Shown: piece after piece, positions 7,315 through 14,032 of the stretch | Position numbering within the stretch: position 1 is the first letter of the stretch | Layout: each line of letters starts with the position of its first letter | Origin: CAZXCQ01 sp964639275 | GTDB lineage: Bacteria > Desulfobacterota > DSM-4660 > Desulfatiglandales > Desulfatiglandaceae | Direction of reading: 5' to 3' | Length of the DNA: 31,322 bases | Assembly: GCA_964639275.1 (NCBI GenBank) | Contig: CAZXCQ010000034.1 | Location: 1 to 31,322, forward strand | Made by a program: the position numbers and the translations under genes | The notes under the pieces: model-generated | Told to the model about the DNA's origin: nothing | What the model saw: only the letters and a program-made list of their open reading frames with translations | Database searches by the model: none

Positions 7315-9293
7315 TCATCCAGACCGACAAAAACGGATTCTTCCCGGGAAGGTTCATCAAACTCAAAAGGAAGCTCGATAATAAAGACGGTACCGCCCTG
7401 GGGAGGGCATTCAAATCTCAGGCTCCCGCCGTGCAGGTTAACGATATTCTGGGATATGGCCAGACCCAGGCCGGTGCCCTTCCCCACCTGTTTTGTGGTA
7501 AAAAAGATGTCAAAGACCTTGTCTCGCAATCCTTCGGGTATACCAGGCCCGGTGTCGGCAACTCTGACAACAAACCTTTGTTTATGAAAATCATACCTTG
7601 CGTTGATATCCAGCCTGCCCTTACCTTCCATGGCATCGGCCGCATTGATAAACAGATTGGTAAACACCTGCTGGAGCTGGCCCATGTCTCCCACCATTTG
7701 AGGCAACTCCGGTTCGATGTCCGTATTTACTTCGATGTCTTGAAAGAGGACTTGATTGACGAGAAGATCCAGGCATTTACCGATCATCTCTCCCAGGTCA
7801 AAAGAGGATGTTTTGCCCACAGACGAACGGCTGAATTCAAGCAATTGCGAGACGATCTTTTTGCAGCGCAGGGTCTGATCAATGATCTCCTCAACATCTT
7901 TTATCTGCTGTGGTCTCTCCCCGAGATCCTCCTTGAGCATTTCAGCATACATCATAATCCCGGATAATGGGTTGTTTATCTCATGGGCAACGCCGGCGGC
8001 CATTCTTCCGACCGAAGCGATCTTTTCCGATTGCACCAACTGAAGATGTGCCTCTTCTAGGTCCTTCCGCATCTTTAAGATCTCCCTCATGTCGGTAAAC
8101 ACCCCGACACTACCGATCTCTTTTCCATCGATCTTGATAATCGAGGCAGACAGGGTCACAGGTATGGCTTCCCCGTCTTTGGTGGTGACAGTCATGCTCG
8201 TCGGGTTCAACTTGTCCTGGGGGCCGTGCCTATCGCTGCGCATCTTTCTCATGTTCTCTTTGGCTACCTCTATGTCGTAAAAGCTGCTCAGGTGCCCCCG
8301 ATCCACGATATCTTTGGCGGAATATCCCGTTAGTCTTTCCATGCCTTCATTGAATATCAGCACGTTCCCCTTTGTATCCACAACCACGATCCCGTCCACA
8401 GTGCTCTGTATGACGTTCTCAAGAAAGGTGTTTGACTTTTCGACCTCTCGTTCGAGGCGAATCCGATCGGTCACATCCCTTGACGCCTCAAGTATCTGAA
8501 CAACCTCTCCTTCCTCGTTTAAGATCGGTGAAAGGGTGATCACATCAAAATGGGGTTCCCCGTTTTCTGTCTCATATTCTTTGATGACGCTAAAAAACCC
8601 CTTTTCCCTGATCTCTTCGATCCGATCCTCCAAGAAACAGATGTTTCCCATCTCCTTGCATGGCTTGTCCAGACCGTATCTCACCCTATAGCAATTATTT
8701 CCAACGGCCTCTTCCCGGGTCAGGTCAAACTCCCTCAGGAAGGTCTGGTTGACCATATCAACGGTCATGTCCATATTGACCACCATGACCCGGTAAGGAA
8801 GGGAATCCAATACCAATTGGGTCCTCTTTGTTCTTTGCTCCCCATACCTCTGACGCTCCCTCTCGAGCTCGGCCTTCTCCGCCTCTATCTGGAAAAGGTC
8901 CCAGAGTAATCTTGCGGCGACATGGTCTATCACCGAGGCTCCTGGAGGCTTTAACCTGAATATCTCCTCCCTCACCCTGTCTGATCCGGTAAGCTCGATT
9001 ATCAGATTAAGCCCCTTCAGGGTGGGTATTTTGTCGAGGCGCGTCGCTGCAAAGAGATTCAATTCCTTTGCATAGCGAAAACCAGGCGCATCCGGGTTTA
9101 GATCAAATACCCCCAGGATGTTTATTCTCAGCCTGGAGAGGCGGTCTTTGTCAAGGATCTTGAGCAGGTTATGGCAGGCCCTGCCTCCGCCGACAATGGC
9201 CACATTGAGGGGCCTTTCCCTCTCTTTTCCCCGGATGACCTGAATATATTCACTGACCTTTTGAGGCTCTGATTTAGGAGAAGCGCTCCTCAA
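7311..9293 (-). CDS. sensor histidine kinase with N-terminal Rossmann-like domain and two PAS domains
   Basis: 660 residues, soluble. Residues 28-130 form a Rossmann-like domain (LNVAIVGGGRACHNLL, glycines 35-37; D64 in GVFDLNPDAPG), homologous to the N-terminus of the kinase at 3986-5557. PAS1 (about 155-275) carries C201, C212 and C219 in the same C-x10-C-x6-C spacing. PAS2 spans about 285-405. The HisKA box is GVAHEINNP (H437), followed by HATPase boxes DTGPGI and GKGTGLGLA. The start is TTG: AGGAGG lies eight bases upstream, while the nearby ATG is in another frame. It appears to be the first large gene of the operon. It probably reads a cytoplasmic redox or dinucleotide state (inference) and feeds the NtrC-type regulator. 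Confidence 0.92.
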   Translation of the reverse strand: MRSASPKSEPQKVSEYIQVIRGKERERPLNVAIVGGGRACHNLLKILDKDRLSRLRINILGVFDLNPDAPGFRYAKELNLFAATRLDKIPTLKGLNLIIELTGSDRVREEIFRLKPPGASVIDHVAARLLWDLFQIEAEKAELERERQRYGEQRTKRTQLVLDSLPYRVMVVNMDMTVDMVNQTFLREFDLTREEAVGNNCYRVRYGLDKPCKEMGNICFLEDRIEEIREKGFFSVIKEYETENGEPHFDVITLSPILNEEGEVVQILEASRDVTDRIRLEREVEKSNTFLENVIQSTVDGIVVVDTKGNVLIFNEGMERLTGYSAKDIVDRGHLSSFYDIEVAKENMRKMRSDRHGPQDKLNPTSMTVTTKDGEAIPVTLSASIIKIDGKEIGSVGVFTDMREILKMRKDLEEAHLQLVQSEKIASVGRMAAGVAHEINNPLSGIMMYAEMLKEDLGERPQQIKDVEEIIDQTLRCKKIVSQLLEFSRSSVGKTSSFDLGEMIGKCLDLLVNQVLFQDIEVNTDIEPELPQMVGDMGQLQQVFTNLFINAADAMEGKGRLDINARYDFHKQRFVVRVADTGPGIPEGLRDKVFDIFFTTKQVGKGTGLGLAISQNIVNLHGGSLRFECPPQGGTVFIIELPFEFDEPSREESVFVGLDE

Positions 9294-9351
9294 GTACGGG
9301 TCCTCCTTCTGAGTTCATGCCTGTTCCTCTCCCCTCGGTGCCCACCCGATA

Positions 9352-9633
9352 TCAGCCCTTCGCCCCCAGCCGAATGGATACCTTGGTCTCTAAGTCCCCA
9401 ATAATGCTCCTCAGGGCAAGGCTCGCCTCAATCGGGCCTGAGTTATTCCATCCCTTAAGGAGGGCCTCCGCCTTTTTTTCTCGAAATTCCTCAAGACTGG
9501 AGGTCATCGACTCCCACAGGAATAGCTTTTGGAGAATGTGGCGCTCTGCGGCCACAAGGTCCTTTTCGGTGTCAAATGACTGACCATGTCTGGTGGTGAC
9601 AACCATAAGTCGATTGAAATACCTTCTCTTCAA
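9352..9633 (-). CDS. small hypothetical protein at head of the signalling operon
   Basis: Up to 93 residues from a TTG at 9633, or 84 from the ATG at 9606. Neither start has an ideally placed SD (GAGAAGG is 15 bases before the ATG). The sequence is charged and predicted largely helical, with no Cys, signal peptide or membrane segment (for example ERHILQKLFLWESM and EFREKKAEALLKGW). I do not recognise a family. It is believable as a gene because it lies between the operon promoter at 9707-9735 and the kinase start at 9293, in the same direction, and its composition is protein-like. It could be an accessory or adaptor for the kinases. Confidence 0.55.
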   Translation of the reverse strand: MKRRYFNRLMVVTTRHGQSFDTEKDLVAAERHILQKLFLWESMTSSLEEFREKKAEALLKGWNNSGPIEASLALRSIIGDLETKVSIRLGAKG

Positions 9634-9664
9634 TATCTGTATCGGGCCTGCTACGGCCTGACAT

Positions 9665-9694
9665 ACCCCCTGTGAGATCTTACACTCAGGGGGT
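9665..9694. promoter_or_regulatory. GC-rich hairpin in the divergent intergenic region
   Basis: ACCCCC (9665-9670), a two-base bulge TG, then TGAG (9673-9676), pairs with CTCA (9685-9688) and GGGGGT (9689-9694) around an eight-base loop. Ten base pairs in total. It has no T-run on either side, so it is not a typical intrinsic terminator. Relative to the minus-strand promoter at 9707-9735 it would form the very 5' end of the signalling operon transcript. It could instead be an operator between the divergent units. Confidence 0.5.
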
Positions 9695-9706
9695 CAAAGA
9701 GCAGGT

Positions 9707-9735
9707 ATTATGGATAAATCCAGGAAAAAATTCAA
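9707..9735 (-). promoter_or_regulatory. sigma-70-type promoter for the signalling operon
   Basis: Read on the minus strand: -35 TTGAAT (9735-9730), a 17-base spacer, -10 CATAAT (9712-9707; five of six to consensus). It points toward the small protein at 9633 and the kinases. Position and spacing fit a housekeeping promoter. No experimental support. Confidence 0.45.
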
Positions 9736-9803
9736 GAAAAAAACCAGGCCCCATGTCATGTCTTTCCCCCAGCTCCTCAGATATTACAGATATCATTTTT
9801 TTC

Positions 9804-9831
9804 TTTTCAAACTCGAGCTATTCTGTTATAT
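9804..9831 (+). promoter_or_regulatory. possible promoter of Rnf operon 1
   Basis: -35-like TTTTCA (9804-9809), 16-base spacer, -10-like TTATAT (9826-9831), in an AT-rich stretch 55 bases before the rnfC start. A match this loose can arise by chance. No good sigma-54 site was seen nearby. Confidence 0.25.
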
Positions 9832-9886
9832 ATGCGCCACATCGTGGTACCTTGACTGTATTAAAACTTACCCACTGGATTTGCCA

Positions 9887-11215
9887 ATGAACACTATTCG
9901 GACCTATGGGGGTCTCCGGCTCAAGATGGAACTGCCCGCTCCTGAAATGCCCATTCTAGAAGTCCCGCCGCCAAAAAATATCATCCTCCCACTCTCTGAC
10001 CGCCCCGGCATATTCTGTAGATCCCTTGTTGAAAGAGGGGAAACAATCTTTAAAGGGGAAAAAGTCGCAGAGGACCCAAGCAACCGGATGACCCCGATCC
10101 ATGCCTCGGTATCCGGAAAGGTAACAGACATAGACAGCTACCGCTATGCAGAGGGCGGAAACACCCGCAGCATATTTATAGAATCGGATGGAGAGGAGGC
10201 ATGGAAGACAGAACTTTCCCCTTTGAGGGATATTATGGAGGCAGATCCCATCGATCTGATGCGGATCATCAGAGAGGCGGGTGTAAAGATCATACCCTTT
10301 GAGACCCTTCCCGCTGCTGAGCGGGCCGGAACCCGGGTCACACCTGTAAGATATTTTGTCGTCAACGGAATCGGCCATGGATTTGTGGGCTCGATTGCTC
10401 GACGGCTGTTGGTGGAGAGATCCTCCGATCTCGTTGAAGCGACCGGGGTGATTAGGCGGATGCTGCAACCTGAAAAGGTCTATCTTGTCATCAGCAATGA
10501 ACATGAAGATGTAATCCGGGCATCCGTGGAAAGCGGACTTCAAGAGGCAGTGGAGATTGTCAAGGTCTCCGTCTATTACCCCTTGGGGCACCCTCACCTT
10601 CTCTTTAAAGAGCTTTTTGGCAGAGAGATCCCTTCTCCTCATGGGAAGGCCATTGACGAGGGGGTCGTATTTGCCAACGTTGATACCATGATCCACACCC
10701 TCGAGGCTGTCAAACTGGGTAAACCCTTGATTGAGAGGTATATAACCGTCTCTGGTGGGGGAATAAGGACCCCCAAGAACCTCAAGGCCCGAATCGGAAC
10801 CCCTCTAAAAGATCTTATCGAGGTCTGTGGCGGCTTTGAGGGAACCCCCGGCCGCCTTGTCCTGGGAAACCCCCTGGATGGTATGGCGCAGTTCTCCCTC
10901 GACAGACCCGTGTTAAAGGATACCCGCTGGTTGTGGGTTGAGACCGAAGAGCATGTGGTCAAGGACAACTATCGTGCCTGCATCAATTGTGGCGAATGTG
11001 TGGATGTGTGTCCCGTGAGACTCATGCCCAATTTCCTGGGTAAATTTTGTGAGTTTTCAAGTTTTGAGGAGGCCGCCGCACAATATGACCTCTATACCTG
11101 CATCGATTGTGGCCTCTGTGCCTATGTCTGTCCGTCAAGACGTCCGCTTGTCCAGTTTATAAACTACGGAAAACAAGAGTTGGCCCGTAAGGAAAAGGAA
11201 AATGCAGCCGGCTAA
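9887..11215 (+). CDS. rnfC: RnfC, Rnf complex iron-sulfur subunit, divergent (operon 1)
   Basis: 442 residues from the ATG at 9887. The open frame runs upstream to 9710, but that 59-residue extension lies in the promoter region and is not RnfC-like. RnfC is the peripheral Rnf subunit that in canonical complexes exchanges electrons with NAD(H). Two [4Fe-4S] ferredoxin motifs are clear: C365, C368, C371, C375 and C405, C408, C411, C415. The barrel-sandwich N-terminus (IHASVSGKVTDI) and SLBB-like part (ITVSGGGIRTPKNLKARIGT) are present. The usual GxGGAGFPT flavin/NADH motif and the following NGAECEP motif are absent: this region (about 130-185) reads AGVKIIPFET and VVNGIGHGFVG. It may therefore act as an electron wire rather than an NADH site. 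Overlaps rnfD by 14 bases. Confidence 0.93.
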   Translation: MNTIRTYGGLRLKMELPAPEMPILEVPPPKNIILPLSDRPGIFCRSLVERGETIFKGEKVAEDPSNRMTPIHASVSGKVTDIDSYRYAEGGNTRSIFIESDGEEAWKTELSPLRDIMEADPIDLMRIIREAGVKIIPFETLPAAERAGTRVTPVRYFVVNGIGHGFVGSIARRLLVERSSDLVEATGVIRRMLQPEKVYLVISNEHEDVIRASVESGLQEAVEIVKVSVYYPLGHPHLLFKELFGREIPSPHGKAIDEGVVFANVDTMIHTLEAVKLGKPLIERYITVSGGGIRTPKNLKARIGTPLKDLIEVCGGFEGTPGRLVLGNPLDGMAQFSLDRPVLKDTRWLWVETEEHVVKDNYRACINCGECVDVCPVRLMPNFLGKFCEFSSFEEAAAQYDLYTCIDCGLCAYVCPSRRPLVQFINYGKQELARKEKENAAG

Positions 11216-12179
11216 GTTTCGCTTCTACGTATCCTTTCCCCCTCACATCTTCGGCAAAAACCGTATCTCCACGATTATGCACAACCGGCTGCTTGCCCTC
11301 CTCCCTGCTACCGTTGCCGCACTTTACTATTTCAGGCTTGGCGCCCTGAAGGTGATTGTGGTTTCTGTGGCAACGGCCTTGATCCTGGAGGCCGGGATGC
11401 AAAGATTCCTCAAGAGGGATATCACCGTTAGCGACGGGAGTGCTGCCCTGAGCGGGCTGCTCCTTGCCCTTCTGCTTCCCTCGACAACGCCCTGGTGGGT
11501 GGTCCTGATCGGATCGGCCTCAGCCATTATCCTGGGCAAGCAGATCTACGGGGGATTGGGGAACAACCCCTTTAATGATACGTTGGTGGGTTGGTTGGTC
11601 CTCCGGCTCTCGTGGCCCGACCGGATATCCGGCTGGATTGAGCCCTTTGGCGGCGAGATCCCTGATCCGCCCCTTTCCGTCTTTAAATTCGACGGCATTG
11701 CGGCCTTTCACGATTATGGTTTCCGGTATCTTGATCTATTCCGGGGTGACCAGGCTGGAGGAATCGGAACGGTCTGTGTCGTTGCCCTCCTGGCAGGGGG
11801 GATCTACCTCCTGTTACGCAGGATTATCAGATGGCAGATCCCGGCGGGCCTCCTCGGGGCAGTACTGATCTTTAGCGCGGTCCTCTGGCTCTATGACAGC
11901 GGGGCCTATCTCAATCCGCTTTTTCACCTGCTGACAGGGTCAACGATCCTTGGTGCCTTTTTTATCGCAACTGATCCGGTCACCTCTCCTGTGAGGCGGT
12001 GGACACAGTTTGCCTACGGGATCATCTGCGGCGCCCTGATCATGGTCATCAGGACTTGGGGAAAGTACCCCGACGGGGTCACCTTCGCCATCCTGCTTGC
12101 CAACGCCAGCACCTCTCTCCTAAACAAGATAACCCCCAGGCCTTATGGAAAGGAGAAGGGTCATGCGAGAGATGGTTAG
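11202..12179 (+). CDS. rnfD: RnfD, membrane flavin subunit without the usual flavinylated Thr (operon 1)
   Basis: 325 residues with several hydrophobic helices. It shows the conserved DGSAALSGLLLALLLP segment, the KQIYGGLGNNPFND loop and the later GGIG...LAGGIYLLLR and NPLFHLLTGSTILGAFF segments typical of RnfD/NqrB. In characterised RnfD, FMN is attached to a Thr in an ATPL motif on the periplasmic side. Here the aligned stretch reads IPDPPLSVFK (153-162), with Pro156 in the Thr position. Covalent FMN at that site is therefore unlikely. The ATG follows AAGGAAAAGGAAA and overlaps the end of rnfC by 14 bases, so translation is coupled. The next gene overlaps by 17 bases. Confidence 0.93.
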   Translation: MQPAKFRFYVSFPPHIFGKNRISTIMHNRLLALLPATVAALYYFRLGALKVIVVSVATALILEAGMQRFLKRDITVSDGSAALSGLLLALLLPSTTPWWVVLIGSASAIILGKQIYGGLGNNPFNDTLVGWLVLRLSWPDRISGWIEPFGGEIPDPPLSVFKFDGIAAFHDYGFRYLDLFRGDQAGGIGTVCVVALLAGGIYLLLRRIIRWQIPAGLLGAVLIFSAVLWLYDSGAYLNPLFHLLTGSTILGAFFIATDPVTSPVRRWTQFAYGIICGALIMVIRTWGKYPDGVTFAILLANASTSLLNKITPRPYGKEKGHARDG

Positions 12180-12762
12180 GATGATCATCGTCTTGACTGC
12201 CATCTCCATCGTATCGGGTGGGTCGCTGGCCTTCCTCGAAAGGATCACCAAGACCCCGATCGAGTATCAAAAACTAAAATTTGTCAAGGGCCCGGCAGTG
12301 CTGGCAGTCCTCTCGGGTTACGACAACGACCCCATCAAGGATTACAGAAAGGACGTGGTTTTTGAAGAAAAGGATGGCGCCGTGATTCGAAAATCTATCT
12401 TTCCGGCCAAAAGGAGGGGGAAATGCTTTGCTGTCGCCTTTGAGGTCACCGGCCAGGGGTTTGGCGGCCCCATAGGGGTCATGATGGGGGTCGATCTTAA
12501 GACCGGCCATTTGACCGGAGAGAGGGTCACAACCCACTCCGAGACCCCGGGGCTTGGTGCGCGCGCCGTGGAACCCCAGTTCTATAAACAATTTGCGGGG
12601 CTTGCCCCCGGCGAGGTGGCGATGAGTGACAAAGGGGGCAAGATCAACGCCATCAGCGGAGCAACCACAACGACCCGTGGCGTCCTGAATGCGGTGAGAA
12701 AAGGCCTGGAGCTTTATTCCAGAAACAAGGACAAGATAATAGAGGCGTGCCGGACAGGCTAG
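12163..12762 (+). CDS. rnfG: RnfG, covalent-FMN periplasmic subunit (operon 1)
   Basis: 199 residues from the ATG at 12163, which has AAGGAG seven bases upstream. An in-frame ATG at 12145 is less well placed. One N-terminal membrane anchor (about 5-24), then a periplasmic FMN-binding domain. The flavinylation motif SGATTTT is intact at 165-171, with T171 as expected attachment residue for the ApbE-type transferase (ApbE is not in this window). The GxGFGGPIGVMMG and HSETPGLG motifs typical of RnfG/NqrC are at about 97-110 and 125-132. Overlaps rnfD by 17 bases and is followed by rnfE after 37 bases. Confidence 0.94.
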   Translation: MREMVRMIIVLTAISIVSGGSLAFLERITKTPIEYQKLKFVKGPAVLAVLSGYDNDPIKDYRKDVVFEEKDGAVIRKSIFPAKRRGKCFAVAFEVTGQGFGGPIGVMMGVDLKTGHLTGERVTTHSETPGLGARAVEPQFYKQFAGLAPGEVAMSDKGGKINAISGATTTTRGVLNAVRKGLELYSRNKDKIIEACRTG

Positions 12763-12799
12763 TCAACCAGGGCAAAAACAAACAATATCAGGAGTAATT

Positions 12800-13393
12800 A
12801 TGTCACTCTGGAAGGACTTCAGTAAGGGCCTCTGGAAAAACATTCCCCCTTTTCGGATCGTGCTGGGGCTCTGCCCCACCCTGGCCGTGACCACGGCGGC
12901 CGACAGTGGTCTCGCCATGGGGCTCGCGACGACCTTTGTGCTCGCCTGCTCCAATGCCCTGGTATCTGCCCTGAGAAATATCATCCCCAGAAGGGTGCGG
13001 ATCGCATCCTATGTCCTGATTATCGCAACCTTTGTGGTGATGGTTGAACTGATCATGCAGGCCTACTTCTACCCCCTATACTTGATCCTGGGGATCTTTA
13101 TCCCCCTTATTGTGGTCAATTGCATTATCCTGGGGAGGGCCGAGGCCTTTGCCTCGAAAAGACCAGTCCCAAATTCCATTGCAGATGGCCTCGGTATTGG
13201 CCTCGGTTTTTCCCTGTCTCTGACCGTCCTGGGGGCCATCCGGGAGATCCTGGGTACGGGAAGCCTTTTTGGTCATGCCGTTTTTGGCCCCGATTTCTCA
13301 CCCATGACCTTTATGGTAAAGCCTCCAGGGGCCTTTGTGTGTCTGGGACTCCTCCTGGGAGTCATGAATATTATAAAAAGGGGAAGGGTTTAG
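12800..13393 (+). CDS. rnfE: RnfE, integral membrane subunit (operon 1)
   Basis: 197 residues, six predicted membrane helices, normal family length. The two Cys that in Rnf/Nqr pair with those of RnfA to hold an intramembrane Fe-S centre are present: C25 in LGLCPTLAV and C108 in VNCIILGRAEAFAS. AGGAG lies six bases before the ATG. Highly similar to the operon 2 copy at 23116-23712, with many identical stretches (GLWK, PPFR, RVRIASY), pointing to duplication. Fits the order C-D-G-E-A-B. Confidence 0.95.
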   Translation: MSLWKDFSKGLWKNIPPFRIVLGLCPTLAVTTAADSGLAMGLATTFVLACSNALVSALRNIIPRRVRIASYVLIIATFVVMVELIMQAYFYPLYLILGIFIPLIVVNCIILGRAEAFASKRPVPNSIADGLGIGLGFSLSLTVLGAIREILGTGSLFGHAVFGPDFSPMTFMVKPPGAFVCLGLLLGVMNIIKRGRV

Positions 13394-13412
13394 CCCATGA
13401 GGAGTTTGAGCC

Positions 13413-14009
13413 ATGCATGAAGCCTGGACATTCTCTGATTATATGCTTCTGGTTGTTGGCGCGATATTCGTAAACAACATCCTCCTTGGCCGGTTCTTGG
13501 GAAACTGCCCTTTCCTAGGCGTTTCCAGAAAGATGGAGACCGCAACAGGGATGGCCATGGCCGTCGTCTTTGTCATGACCCTGTCGGGTATTATCACCTG
13601 GATCGTCCAGAGCTGTGTCCTGGTGCCCCTCAAGCTCGAATACCTCCAGACCATCTTCTTTATCCTTATCATCGCCGCGCTCGTGCAGCTGGTTGAGATG
13701 TTTCTCCAGAAATCCTTCCCCGCCCTCTACCAGGCACTGGGTATATTTCTACCCCTCATCACCACCAATTGCGCTGTCCTGGGGGTTGCTGTCATCAATA
13801 TCCGCGAGGGATTCACCTTTGTCCAGACCGTGATCTTCTCCTTTGCCTCGGCCGTGGGGTACAGCTTTGCACTCATCCTCTTTACAGGAATCAGGGAACA
13901 ACTGGAGGTCTCGGCGGTCCCTGATTTTATGAAGGGAACGGCCATTGGTCTGGTCACCGCGGGGTTACTCTCTCTGGCCTTTTTTGGGTTTGCAGGGATG
14001 GTGGGATAA
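13413..14009 (+). CDS. rnfA: RnfA, integral membrane subunit (operon 1)
   Basis: 198 residues, six predicted helices, usual length. Conserved Cys C32 (RFLGNCPFLG) and C120 (ITTNCAVLGVA) are the RnfA half of the intramembrane Fe-S site. The family segment EMFLQKSFPALYQALGIFLP is clear. GAGGAG is eight bases before the ATG. It starts 19 bases after rnfE, to which it is distantly related in inverted topology as in all Rnf/Nqr systems. No unusual features compared with the family. Confidence 0.95.
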   Translation: MHEAWTFSDYMLLVVGAIFVNNILLGRFLGNCPFLGVSRKMETATGMAMAVVFVMTLSGIITWIVQSCVLVPLKLEYLQTIFFILIIAALVQLVEMFLQKSFPALYQALGIFLPLITTNCAVLGVAVINIREGFTFVQTVIFSFASAVGYSFALILFTGIREQLEVSAVPDFMKGTAIGLVTAGLLSLAFFGFAGMVG

Positions 14010-14032
14010 TGAAAAAGCGAGGAGTTTAACCC

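Noticed and set aside
9845..9860. Possible sigma-54 site TGGTAC-N5-CTGTA before rnfC
   Set aside because: The -12 GC is replaced by GT and the -35 to -10 alternatives are as likely; match is too poor to annotate.
9710..9886. 59-codon upstream extension of rnfC
   Set aside because: It runs through the divergent promoter region, contains nothing like RnfC, and the family N-terminus begins near the ATG at 9887.
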